Shown here: piece by piece, positions 48,729-58,162 of the stretch
Position numbering within the stretch: the stretch's first letter is position 1
How the letters are laid out: every line of letters starts with the position of its first letter
NCBI RefSeq assembly: GCF_030272615.1
Contig: NC_081413.1
Coordinates: forward strand, 603,386,709 to 603,448,708
Reading direction: 5' to 3'
DNA length: 62,000 nucleotides
From: Cryptomeria japonica
Taxonomy: Eukaryota; Streptophyta; Pinopsida; Cupressales; Cupressaceae
The notes under the pieces: generated by a model
Databases searched by the model: none
Told to the model about the DNA's origin: nothing
What the model saw: only the letters and a program-made list of their open reading frames with translations
Position numbers and translations under genes: made by a program

Positions 48729-50268
48729 CTAAAATGATTCCTTGGGAAAAGGTTTAGTGAAAATATTTGCAATCTTCTCTATAGTGTTCACATAAACCAG
48801 TCTAACTTCATTTGCTTCCAAAGTTTCCTTCAAAAAGTTGTGCTTGATAGATAAGTGCTTTGTCTTAAAAATGAAATACAAGATTTTTTGATATATTAAG
48901 AGCAACATGGTTATCACAATGAAAAACTATTGGTGCATCACAATCCACCTTTATATCCCTCAACATATTCTTCATCCATAAAACCTGTGTATAGTTAGTA
49001 GAAATAATAACATACTCAGCTTCAGCAGTAGATAAAGAAGTACATGACTATTTCTTGCTGATTCATGAAACCAACTTCTTTCCAAGAAAGAAATCTCCAC
49101 CGAAAGTACTTTTGTAGTCATCAACATATCTAGCCCAACCAACATTTCTATATGAACATAAAGTAAAGTTATCATCCTTAGGGTACCACAAACCATATTC
49201 TAATGTACCTTGCAAGTATCTAAAAATTCTTTTCATCACAATCTCATGATTTTCCCTAGGATCACTCTAAAATCTTGAAACAATATAAACATCATTCATT
49301 ATGTTAGGCCTAGTCCTATTCACATAAAGAAGACCTCCAATCATAGATTTGTATCTTGTAGGATTTATCTATGCAAAAACATCTTTTCTTTGTAATTTCT
49401 CACTTGTAACCATAGGAGTACTTACCAGTTTATAATCTCCCATACCAAATCTGTTCAACAATTCCTTTGAATATTTAGTTTGACAGATAAAAATGCCTTT
49501 ATCAATCTGAGTAGTCTGCAAACCTAAGAAAAATTTTATCTCACCAATCATAGATATCTCAAATACTTTCTCCATATTCTTATAAAATTCTATGCATAAC
49601 TTATCTTCACCTCCAAAAAAATGTCATCAACAAATACTTCAATAATCAGTATATCATCATCAAAGATCTTATAATATAAATTACTGTCAGCACTACCCTA
49701 ATTAAAACCAAGCTTCAAAATATATTTGTCCAACCTTGCATACCAATCTCCAGGTGCTCATTTCAATCCATATAATGCTTTCCTTAACTCGCAAACCATG
49801 TTTGTATCATTTGATAGTGAAAAACCATCAGGTTGTACAATATAAACTTCCTCATCAAGATCTCCATTAAAAAATGCACATTTAACATCCATCTGATAAA
49901 CCTTGTAGTTTTTATAAGCAATAGAGCCAAGAAATAATCTTATAGTTTCAATCCTAGCTAGAGGTGCGAAAGTCTCTCCATAATCAATTTCTTCCTTTTG
50001 ATAATATCCTTTACAAACCAATCTAGTCTTATTTCTTATAGCTTTACCATCCTCATTCAATTTATTCCTAAAACCCCATTTAGTTTCAATAACATTTTTT
50101 ATTTTTAGGTCAGGGAACCAATGTCCATGTATTATTTTTCTCAATCTAATCTAACTCTTCTTCCATAGTTTTCAACCAATATTCATCTTTACTTACCTCA
50201 GTTACTATTATCAGTTCAACTTGTGAGCTTAAGTATACCTCATTAGTTTCCAGTCTTCTTCTTATCAT
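48729..50268 (-). pseudogene. Copia-A1 RT and RNase H (truncated, broken)
   Basis: Reading leftward from 50268: RT fingers (EYWLKTMEEELD; TKWGFRNKLNEDGKAIRNKT; KGYYQKEEIDYGETFAPLAR), palm start YQMDVKCAFFNGDLDEEVYI and RKALYGLK in a 128-codon open piece (50144-49758), the palm in another frame, thumb SMIGEIKFFLGLQTTQIDKG (49575-49369), RNase H with STAEAEYVIISTNYTQVLWM and the tail IFTKPFPKESF. Several stops and shifts. Integrase, protease and gag lie past the D2 insertion at 50269, outside the window. Confidence 0.88.
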
Positions 50269-50286
50269 TGTTGGTATTTTGGTATG
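50269..50286 (+). mobile_element. Copia-D2 5' LTR, first 18 bases
   Basis: TGTTGGTATTTTGGTATG equals the D1 LTR start. The LTR is interrupted here by NA and continues at 58163. Confidence 0.85.
50282..50286. repeat. NA target-site duplication GTATG (left copy)
   Basis: Exact match to 58158-58162. D1 (13967 on) shows the site once at the same LTR position. Confidence 0.95.
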
Positions 50287-50449
50287 TGTAGCGTCCTAAA
50301 ATTGCAACACTTGCAATTTCAACTGCATTTCGGTCTTCACGATGGTGACGCAACACGCAACCTAAATGGAGACCCCGAAACTTGCTCACGACACTAAAAA
50401 CTGCATTTTTCAAGCACCCTGGCCTGAACCTCCTTGCACCCTGCTGTCC

Positions 50450-50565
50450 CGGGAGGTGGGACCAGAGCGCCCAGCGCCCTGGTCCTTCAGGACCAGGGCG
50501 CCCAGCGCCCAACGCCCTGGTCCCCCAGGACCATGGCGCCCAGCACCCTGGTCCCTGGGCCTATT
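50450..50565. repeat. GC-rich palindromic array in NA 5' LTR
   Basis: Repeats of GCGCCC and CCCTGGTCC in both orientations. Perfect 12-bp arms GCGCCCTGGTCC (50474-50485) and GGACCAGGGCGC (50490-50501) with loop TTCA. The 3' LTR version (57088-57150) is shorter by about one unit. Confidence 0.85.
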
Positions 50566-50677
50566 TTGGGCCCGGTCTCCTAAGGGGTCTCGGGTCTTTT
50601 TGTTTGCAATTTGGAAATTATCATTTCCTGGTCGGCCTAAGGTCGGGAAAATCAGTCTATTAACCCTAATTGAAAAG

Positions 50678-50685
50678 TATATAAA
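50678..50685 (+). promoter_or_regulatory. TATA box of NA LTR promoter
   Basis: TATATAAA about 390 bases into the LTR, downstream of the GC array; repeated at 57268-57275 in the 3' LTR. Confidence 0.6.
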
Positions 50686-51159
50686 CTACATTTTCTCTCT
50701 CATTTTGGGTAGAGAGGATGAACATATGTGGAAACAACATTCAAGCACTCAAGCATTCAAGCATTCAAGCATTCCTTCTAAGTCTCCATTCAAGGCTAAG
50801 TGTTGCATTCAAGACAAGGATTCAACCATTGAAGAGGAGATCACTTACTACATGCTACATACAACATACTACATACTACTACAACAACATACAACATCTA
50901 TACCTTCGCACATAAGGATACAAACATCCTTAGAACAAGGTATTAGTACTTGTTTTACAGTCATTTACATTTACAGCATTTCTCATTTCTTGGTTAATTC
51001 CAAAACTGGGGTTTGACCTAAAGGCAAACCCCTAATCCCTAACCCCCCAATTGTCTTCGCTTTTCTGTGTGTAGGTTGTAGGTACGCGGCTGAAGTTGAA
51101 GATCTGGAATCCTTGTGCAAAGACGAACAGATCCCCCTTCGTTTCGTGGATTTTTCGGA

Positions 51160-51186
51160 GGACTGTGGCGCCGGGCGCCATCGTCC
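51160..51186. repeat. GC hairpin motif, NA 5' LTR copy
   Basis: GGACTGTGGCGCC, G, GGCGCCATCGTCC: 13-base arms about a single base. The 3' LTR copy is at 57756-57782 and related motifs are in the leader. Confidence 0.8.
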
Positions 51187-51564
51187 TGACAACTTTTGCT
51201 CAAATTTGCAGGACAGCGCCGTATCAACATTTTACTGCTAATTCTAGGTCCGCAGCTTCATACTATATCCCTAACTCAGTTTATAAGCGAATCTTTATCA
51301 CTTTCTATGCATTCCTAGCTTAATTCTCCTATGAACATTCTTTACAAAAGAGGGTAGCTTTGCTGTCTTAACCCCTTGAAACTCATTTAGCATCCAATCT
51401 TGCATTGTGTGGGATTGGATCTTGTGGGTTTCAACCCCTCTTTTGAATGTAAAGTATCTCCCTTAAGTGAAAACCATCAACCCTAGCAACCTCCCTTCTC
51501 TCTCCTCGGAGTTAGAAGAGGGGAGAGCAACTAGGGTTCGATTGCGATTTTCCACTTTACATTT

Positions 51565-51583
51565 TGGTGAACCCGACGTGAAC
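51565..51583 (+). promoter_or_regulatory. NA primer-binding site candidate
   Basis: TGGTGAACCCGACGTGAAC, three bases after the LTR end. The TGG start fits a tRNA 3' CCA, but I could not assign the tRNA. Clearly different from the iMet site of the copia and N elements. Confidence 0.6.
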
Positions 51584-52739
51584 ATCCTTTCTGATTATTC
51601 ATGATTAGATCTGAAAATTGATTCCTTGATTACATTTCCATGTTTGATCTTTTGCAAAATTTTAGAGGTGATTGCATAAAAACCCTAAAATTTCTTTTTA
51701 GTAATTGAACTTGTGAAATGCTTAATTGTTAATGTTTGTTTCAGGTCTGCCCTTCTATTACAAATTATCAATTCATGTCTGTGCTTTAATTTTGAAAATT
51801 AAGTGGTTAAGTGTCAAAACCCTAATTTTTGAAACCCTCTTGATTCAACCTTTGTCCGACAATTTCACTGATCAAAACATCTCCAAATCAGCTGTAACTT
51901 TGGATTTCGCAATAAAATCACAATATCTTTCATCCCTGAAAATTTGGAAAAAATTTGCGAGGACCGTGTGCACTCTGAGCGCCATCGTCCCCGACATTTT
52001 TTCCAAAATTTCGGGAGCGAGATCTTACTGTATTTTCCTGCTAAAATCCAGAATTTTGGCTGATTTTATCAATTATAACACTTTCAAAATTACGGTCAAA
52101 GTTGGTCTTGTGATTGCTTGGATTAAGGCTTCTAATCATTCAAAAATCATTGAAATTGAAATTTTGTGTCAAAATTGTTTTCTTACTGTCCTAAATCTGA
52201 AAAGTGTGTTTGCATTCATTCGAAATTTCAGTGCTTTATTCAAATTCTTGCAATTTGTGACTTTTGAAATTAAGTGCTTAATTACAACAACTTTGATTTC
52301 CGCTTTCAAAATTGAATTTTGCGTGAAATTGAGTCAACTTTTGAATTTCAAAACTTGCATTGCTTTTGGCATTCCCTCTAAAATCATAAAATTCAAAATT
52401 TCAGTTTCCTTCACTTTTTCGAAATTCAAATTTTGCATTTTTCGACAATCTTGATAGGGTTCAATTTTGAGATTGCAACTTTAATTTGGCCTATCTACAG
52501 ATCGTAAAATCACTCAATTTTTTCAGATTAACTCTAAAATCATCATAACTTTTATCCCTGCAAATTTTGAAAAAAGTTGCAAGGACCGTGTGCACTCCGA
52601 GCGCCACGGTCCCGGACATTTTTTCTGAAATTTCGGGAGACTGTCGTGATTGCATTTAACAGCTTAAATCTAGAAGATCGGCTGATTTTACTAAAAATTG
52701 CTACCTCTAAATTCAAAATTTTCTCTCCCTCTCTAGTGC
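51584..52739 (+). other. NA leader with two GC hairpin motifs
   Basis: About 1.15 kb untranslated leader. Two diverged repeats, about 51890-52080 and 52530-52700, each centred on GGACCGTGTGCACT...GAGCGCCA..GTCC (51961-51990 and 52583-52612) and followed by ATTTTTTC...AAATTTCGGGAG. A 242-codon open frame (51726-52454) spans the first; its composition (Phe/Ile/Lys/Ser) looks like AT-rich chance sequence. Confidence 0.65.
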
Positions 52740-53633
52740 ATGAGTTTTACAACAATAAGCCCTACTTCCACTATTCCCGTTAGACAAAGCCGTAGAATTA
52801 AGTCTTTCCAAGGTTTAATTACCGAGGAGATGGAACCTAATTTGAGTAGCCTTTTTAACGAGGACATGGGTAATTCCTCTAATCCTCCTAATGATGAAGA
52901 AGCTCTCCATGAGGTTTCTGTAGAACAACTTTCAAAATTGGATAACCAATTTGACGATTTTCACCAATGGATGTCTCATGAGTATCCCGATAATCAAGCT
53001 TTTCCTTTAATTGAGGGTCTAAAACATATGCTTCAAAGTGATAAGAATGGAATTGATATTTTGCGTGGTATTGCACACATTGTGGATTCGAATGTGATGC
53101 CTATGAAAAGTTGTGCCAAATCTTTAGGTTATACACAACCTCCTACACAAGTCAATCATTCTATTCCTTTGACAACTTCTATTGCTAGCATACCTACCTT
53201 TACATCAAACATAATGACTACTTTTATACAAGACATTCCTCATATGATTACCAGTCATGGGGGCAATCCTTCCTCTTCAATTAACCCTCTTCCTTCATTC
53301 AATCCAACTTCTTCATACATTCCTTCAATGAGTGTTCCTATTACATCTTCACAAATGAACATGACACAAGGGGGCAATTCATTTAACCATTCCATTCCTC
53401 CTTGTAGTGTTCCTCTTGTCCAATCATCTCCTATGACTAATTATCATAGAGTCCCACCACCTTACTCTTTACCTTCTTTCAATAACATAACGCCTCCATC
53501 TCAATCTAACACATCTAATATGAATTCTTCGACTGAAGCGACCATTAACAATCTTGCACAAACTATCTCTTCTTTACAGCAACAAATTGCCTCTATGAAT
53601 CAATCTAATTTTAGTGTGCCCACTTTCTCTTGA
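52740..53633 (+). CDS. NA gag, N-terminal part
   Basis: 297 codons, ATG at 52740 (MSFTTISPTSTIPVRQSRRI). Acidic early region (NPPNDEEALHEVSVEQLSKL) and then a long Ser/Thr/Pro/Asn-rich low-complexity stretch, as in the linker of Tat-type Gag, ending in a short helix (NNLAQTISSLQQQIASMNQS). It stops at TGA 53631. The gag core continues from the overlapping frame at 53614, so a one-base frameshift (mutation or programmed) separates them in the CTTTCTCTT stretch. Confidence 0.7.
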   Translation: MSFTTISPTSTIPVRQSRRIKSFQGLITEEMEPNLSSLFNEDMGNSSNPPNDEEALHEVSVEQLSKLDNQFDDFHQWMSHEYPDNQAFPLIEGLKHMLQSDKNGIDILRGIAHIVDSNVMPMKSCAKSLGYTQPPTQVNHSIPLTTSIASIPTFTSNIMTTFIQDIPHMITSHGGNPSSSINPLPSFNPTSSYIPSMSVPITSSQMNMTQGGNSFNHSIPPCSVPLVQSSPMTNYHRVPPPYSLPSFNNITPPSQSNTSNMNSSTEATINNLAQTISSLQQQIASMNQSNFSVPTFS

Positions 53634-54597
53634 CATTGTTCGAGCTATCCCTCCTAAACATGTTGAAATCCCGCATTTGGAACTTTATAATGGTAAAGGA
53701 GATCCTCTAACACATGTTAAGACTTTTCAAACAATTTGTACTGATTTTGCTTATGACCCAAGGTTGCTTGCAAAACTATTTACTAGAACATTAAGAGACA
53801 AAGCCCTACAATGGTATTGCTCGTTGCCTTCTTATTCTATTACTTCTTTCGAACAACTTGCAAATGCTTTCATTCAACAATTTCAAAACAATATAAGTCC
53901 TAAAGTTACTTTGATTGATTTAATGCATTGTAAACAAGGTGTTAAAGAAAAAGTGACTGATTTCATTGGTAGATATAAGCATTTGTATGCTCAAATTTCT
54001 TTTCCAGTGCCTGACAATGATATTCAAAGAATCTTTATTTCTAATTTGCAAAAAGATATTCAAGACAAACTTCTGTTTTCTGAGTTTACTTCTTTCCAAC
54101 AGTTGTGTGCCACTCTTCACAATTATCAACTGACTGTGAGTCAAATGGAACAATCACATCCTATGGCTCCAAGTGATAAGGGTGATAGCAGTCAACAACC
54201 ATTTGGAAAGTTTAAACCGAACAGAGATTCCATCAAATTCAATGAAAACATCATCAACAACAATGTGAATGCAGCATCAGGTGTGCCTCCTATTTCTAAG
54301 TTTTTCAAGAAAGAAAGAAAGTATACTCCTTTGAATGAATCATTGCATAGTATTATGAATAAGTTATTGGAACAAAATGTGCTTACTCTTACTCCTATAA
54401 GACAAATTGATCCTGCAAAGATTACTTCACCTTATTTTGATAACAAAGCTTTTTGTCATTTTCATCGTCAGCCTGGGCATGATACTGAAAAATGTTTTTC
54501 TTTAAAGGGTAAAATTCAAGATTTGATTGATAATAATACTATCTTTGTTTCTGGAGCGAATGATAAAGGCAACACATCTGTAGCTCCTCCTAACTAA
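53614..54597 (+). CDS. NA gag core and zinc knuckle
   Basis: 327 codons. HVEIPHLELYNGKGDPLTHV, FARTLRDKA-type TRTLRDKALQWYCSLPSYSI, FEQLANAFIQQFQNN and VKEKVTDFIGRYKHLYAQIS form the retrotransposon gag core. RQIDPAKITSPYFDNKAFCH leads into a knuckle-like CHFHRQPGHDTEKC (54463-54504) and FSLKGKIQDLIDNN, as in Athila/Tat elements. It would assemble particles and bind RNA. A TAA at 54595-54597 is in frame with the downstream protease part, so readthrough or a recent mutation is implied. The true start is upstream, in the 52740 frame. Confidence 0.85.
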   Translation: MCPLSLDIVRAIPPKHVEIPHLELYNGKGDPLTHVKTFQTICTDFAYDPRLLAKLFTRTLRDKALQWYCSLPSYSITSFEQLANAFIQQFQNNISPKVTLIDLMHCKQGVKEKVTDFIGRYKHLYAQISFPVPDNDIQRIFISNLQKDIQDKLLFSEFTSFQQLCATLHNYQLTVSQMEQSHPMAPSDKGDSSQQPFGKFKPNRDSIKFNENIINNNVNAASGVPPISKFFKKERKYTPLNESLHSIMNKLLEQNVLTLTPIRQIDPAKITSPYFDNKAFCHFHRQPGHDTEKCFSLKGKIQDLIDNNTIFVSGANDKGNTSVAPPN

Positions 54598-56172
54598 AAT
54601 CTTCAGATTTTTACTGATCCATTACCTTCTCATACTTCTCATACCTCTAATGCGATTGAGGCTAATGATTCTTCTTTATCATCTAATGGTCTTGTGTCTA
54701 TGACTCCGAATGTGATTAACTTTGTAGAGCAGCAAGAAATCCCTAAAGAACCTTCCATCACATTTGATTCTAGTGAAACCATTAGAGCACCTGATAGTCC
54801 TTTATACATAGTTGCAAAAGTCAAGAATACACCTTGCCATGGAGTGCTTATTGATCCTTCGTGCATGGTTAATGTTATTACTGAAGAATTTCTTTTTACT
54901 TTGCAATTGAATCAAGTGATCTATGACAAAATAGATGTGGTTGTGAAATTATTTGATGCATTTTCTTCTCCTGCAATTGGTTCTATTACATTGCCTATTG
55001 AGGTCCATAACAAATCTCTTGATGTGAACTTTGCTATTATTCCTTCATCCGAACAATTTCGTGTGAAGCTTGGCTATCCTTGGCTATCTTCCATGAAAGC
55101 TATTGCTTCTCCTATACATAAGTGTTTGAAATTTCCCCATAATGGTGAAGTTGTTACTGTCAATCATAGTCTCTTTAAACCAGCTGAAAGAACTTCTAGT
55201 GTTCCTATTGATTATTTTTGGCCTAAACAATTCCAATCTCTTCCTCCACGAAGTGATCATCTTTTCAAATCTTATCAAAAGTGGAAAACAGATATGATCC
55301 TATCTTTAAGTGAACCTAGAACACCCAAACTTGATATTCCTATTGTTCTTGAGAAGGAAGTTCTTCCTTTGAAAGATAAAACTAATGTCTTTCCTCAAGA
55401 AGATTCTCAACCCATCCCTATGGATGTGACTATGTCTATGCCTAATAAACCTTCTAAAAGTAGACCTATACCTCCTCGTCATGATGGACTTGGTCTTCTT
55501 CCTAAACCAAAAATTCCTCCTTTATATGGAGCAGTTCCTCCTCCTTCTTTTTATAGAGAGAAGAGACCTTCTTCTTCTCCTATTATCCAGCCTAAGAGAC
55601 CACAACCTAAACACCCAAGTGATAAGGATGAGAACATTCCTCCTCCTCAATCTTCTCCACTTCCTACTAAGACTAGACGTAATCGTTCTGCACGTGAACG
55701 CCGACGAAAGCGTCGTCTTAGGGCTCAAGCAGCTGCTTCTCAAACTTTACAATCTCCAAAGACACCTTCAACAAGCATTATTCCATTTTCTCCTCAGCCG
55801 GACATTGAGCCTAAATCTCCTAAACATAAGATGCATGATGGTCTTGATCCTGTGCGAGTTAAAGATCCTATTTTTATAAATCTTGATGATGATATAGATG
55901 AAAATGTTATTCATGATGAAAATGCTACTCCTCTTGCTTCTGATAGTGAATATGAACTTGTTGATATTGATAACCATTTATCTAATGAATTTTCTAAAGC
56001 ACTTATAATAGCTCCTAGACAAGAACAACGTGGCTTGGAACATGAACATAGCCCTTGTTTGGATCTTGTGATAGCTCCATCTGCTGTGTTGGATGTTCCT
56101 CCTCTAGCGTGTTCCCTGCCTTCCCGAAACATTGATCAGCAAGATCGGGGGGTAGATGATGTGCTAGACTAG
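54598..56172 (+). CDS. NA protease-like domain with long disordered C-terminus
   Basis: In frame with the gag core. A 492-codon ATG-initiated frame begins at 54694. SPLYIVAKVKNTPCHGVLID then PSCMVNVITEEF is the retropepsin fold, but the catalytic D-[ST]-G is D-P-S, so activity is doubtful. VEVHN-type strands (IEVHNKSLDVNFAIIPSSEQ) and KLGYPWLSSMKAIASPIHK complete it. The last 270 codons are Pro/Ser-rich with a basic, nuclear-localisation-like patch (KTRRNRSARERRRKRRLRAQ) and an acidic stretch (NLDDDIDENVIHDENATPLA). It stops at TAG 56170; RT does not follow. Confidence 0.8.
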   Translation, partial: NLQIFTDPLPSHTSHTSNAIEANDSSLSSNGLVSMTPNVINFVEQQEIPKEPSITFDSSETIRAPDSPLYIVAKVKNTPCHGVLIDPSCMVNVITEEFLFTLQLNQVIYDKIDVVVKLFDAFSSPAIGSITLPIEVHNKSLDVNFAIIPSSEQFRVKLGYPWLSSMKAIASPIHKCLKFPHNGEVVTVNHSLFKPAERTSSVPIDYFWPKQFQSLPPRSDHLFKSYQKWKTDMILSLSEPRTPKLDIPIVLEKEVLPLKDKTNVFPQEDSQPIPMDVTMSMPNKPSKSRPIPPRHDGLGLLPKPKIPPLYGAVPPPSFYREKRPSSSPIIQPKRPQPKHPSDKDENIPPPQSSPLPTKTRRNRSARERRRKRRLRAQAAASQTLQSPKTPSTSIIPFSPQPDIEPKSPKHKMHDGLDPVRVKDPIFINLDDDIDENVIHDENATPLASDSEYELVDIDNHLSNEFSKALIIAPRQEQRGLEHEHSPCLDLVIAPSAVLDVPPLACSLPSRNIDQQDRGVDDVLD

Positions 56173-56900
56173 TTACATTAGCATAGCAGATTCTCTCCCC
56201 CTCTCTTTTGTTACTTCTTCTATATGTTATTCTCATTCTTCTATTTGTTGTCCTTAGTGTTGTCTACTTGAGGACGATGCAAAGCATTGAGATCTCTTTT
56301 GGTCCCTCTCATGTTGACTCAAAAGACACATGTGTTCCCTTCTTCTAGGTGACCTTCCTTGATTGGGGAATGAAGAACAATTATGCATACATACATATGA
56401 TATATATACATGACTTATCATACAGCATACTGACCCCGAGGAAAGCGAAGTCACCTCGTGCTTTGTGTTTTGTATCTATTATCCTTGGGTTTATCTCACA
56501 CTTGGGGGCTAAATCTTTGTGATAACGTGCTCCTTTCCTTTCTCATCTCTTATGTGTATCACTACATTAAAACAATCACCCCCATTGAGGCGTGTGCGAT
56601 CGCTTTAACGTAGGGGGGCATACACCCTGTCTATCCCTTCATGATACTTGAAAATTTCTTGGCGAACTTAGCTTTGCCTTGAAAATTTTTGGTATTTTTT
56701 ACATGACTCATAGTGAGGGAACCTTACTAGTGACAGTCATGGTTCTCCCTCGTGATCTTCCCTTTTACTTTGTCAATCGAAGTCGTAAGATCCTTAGTCC
56801 ACTGGGGGCTTGGTGTATCTTGCCTCCTTGACATGGTGAAAGTCTTTCAATGTAGTTTCCTTGTACTTTACCAGAAGTATGAGCATACATACTCCCGCTA
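56173..56900 (+). other. NA 3' untranslated region
   Basis: Some 730 bases without coding signal. A minor purine-rich GTAGGGGGGCATAC at about 56610 and GGGGGCT tracts (56506, 56803) precede the true polypurine tract. There is no trace of RT, so pol loss happened in an ancestor or by clean deletion. Confidence 0.6.
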
Positions 56901-56914
56901 AAGTGGGGGCTAAA
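56901..56914 (+). other. NA polypurine tract
   Basis: AAGTGGGGGCTAAA directly before the LTR TGTAGC at 56915. Confidence 0.7.
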
Positions 56915-58157
56915 TGTAGCATCCTAAAATTGCGACACTTGCAATTTCTACTGCATTTCGGTCTTCATGATGGTAACGCAAAACGCAACCTGAATGGAGA
57001 CCCCGAAACTTGCTCACGACACTAAAAACTGCATTTTTCAAGCACCCTGGCCTAAACCTCCTTGCACCCTACTATCCCGGGAGGTGGGACCAGAGCGCCC
57101 AACGCCCTGGTCCTTCAGGACCAGGGCGCCCAGCGCCCTGGTCCCTGGGCCTATTTTGGGCCCGGTCTCCTAAGGGGTCTCAGGTCTTTTTGTTTGCAAT
57201 TTGGAAATTATCATTTCCTGGTCGGCCTAAGGTTGGGAAAATCAGTCTATTAACCCTAATTGACAAGTATATAAACTACATTTTCTCTCTCATTTTGGGT
57301 AGAGAGGATGAACATATGTGGAAACAACATTCAAGCACTCAAGCATTCAAGCATTCAAGCATCCTTCTAAGTCTCCATTCAAGGCTAAGTGTTGCATTCA
57401 AGACAAGGATTCAACCATTGAAGAGGAGATCACTTACTACATGCTACATACAACATACTACATACTACATACGACTACAACAACATACAACATCTATACC
57501 TTCGCACATAAGGATACAAACATCCTTAGAACAAGGTATTAGTACTTGTTTTACAGTCATTTACATTTACAGCATTTCTCATTTCTTGGTTAATTCCAAA
57601 ACCGGGGTTTGACCTAAAGGCAAACCCCTAATCCCTAACCCCCCAATTGTCTTCGCTTTTTTGTGTGTAGGTTGCAGGTACGCGGCTGAAATTGAAGATC
57701 TGGAATCCTTGTGCAGAGACGAACAGATCCCCCTTCGTTTCGCGGATTTTTCGGAGGACGGTGGCGCCGGGCGCCATCGTCCCAACAACTTTTTCTCAAA
57801 TTTGCAGGACAGCGTCGTATCGACATTTTACTGCTAATTCTAGGTCTGCAGCTTCATACTATATCCCTAACTCAGTTTATAAGCGAATCTTTATCACTTT
57901 CTATGCATTCCTAGCTTAATTCTCCTATGAACATTCTTTACAAAAGAGGGTAGCTTTGCTGTCTTAACCCCTTGAAACTCATTTAGCATCCAATCTTGCA
58001 TTGTGTGGGATTGGATCTTGTGGGTTTCAACCCCTCTTTTGAATGTAAAGTATCTCCCTTAAGTGAAAACCATCAACCCTAGCAACCTCCCTTCTCTCTC
58101 CTCGGAGTTAGAAGAGGGGAGAGCAACTAGGGTTCGATTGCGATTTTCCGCTTTACA
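56915..58157 (+). mobile_element. NA 3' LTR
   Basis: TGTAGCATCCTAAAATTG ... TTTTCCGCTTTACA, 1243 bp. Differs from the 5' copy by a small number of substitutions, a deletion in the GC array, and a short insertion in the ACATACTAC repeats. Hairpin at 57756-57782. Confidence 0.92.
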
Positions 58158-58162
58158 GTATG
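58158..58162. repeat. NA target-site duplication GTATG (right copy)
   Basis: Identical to 50282-50286. Confidence 0.95.

Larger units (their letters stand above)
50287..51561 (+). mobile_element. NA 5' LTR
   Basis: TGTAGCGTCCTAAAATTG ... TTTTCCACTTTACA. Contains a GC-rich palindromic array (50450-50565), TATATAAA at 50678-50685, short CAAGCATT-type tandem repeats (50740-50775), ACATACTAC-type repeats (50845-50895) and a GC hairpin at 51160-51186. The open frames crossing it (50366, 50382) are incidental. Confidence 0.92.
50287..58157 (+). mobile_element. NA, young non-autonomous gag-protease LTR element
   Basis: 7871 bp with perfect 5-bp duplication, two similar LTRs (1275 and 1243 bp), a primer-site candidate, a 1.2 kb leader, near-intact gag and protease-like frames, a polypurine tract and no RT, RNase H or integrase. 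The gag core and CHFHRQPGHDTEKC knuckle resemble Tat/Athila-type Ty3/gypsy Gag. Such gag-only elements (TR-GAG type) need helper enzymes. It is the least decayed element here. Confidence 0.9.

Noticed and set aside
50740-50895. CRISPR-like short repeats (CAAGCATT and ACATACTAC series)
   Set aside because: Contiguous simple tandem repeats without spacers in plant LTR DNA.
50366-51016. Open frames over the NA LTR GC island (and the parallel ones at 57010)
   Set aside because: They arise from GC-rich repeats in a promoter region, in several frames at once, upstream of and across the TATA box.
51726-52454. 242-codon open frame in the NA leader
   Set aside because: AT-rich composition dominated by Phe/Ile/Lys/Ser, overlaps a diverged non-coding repeat with a hairpin, and resembles no gag or accessory protein. 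An upstream ORF cannot be fully excluded.
55481-55879. 132-codon + frame with Leu-rich sequence
   Set aside because: Out-of-frame shadow of the NA protease/C-terminal ORF.
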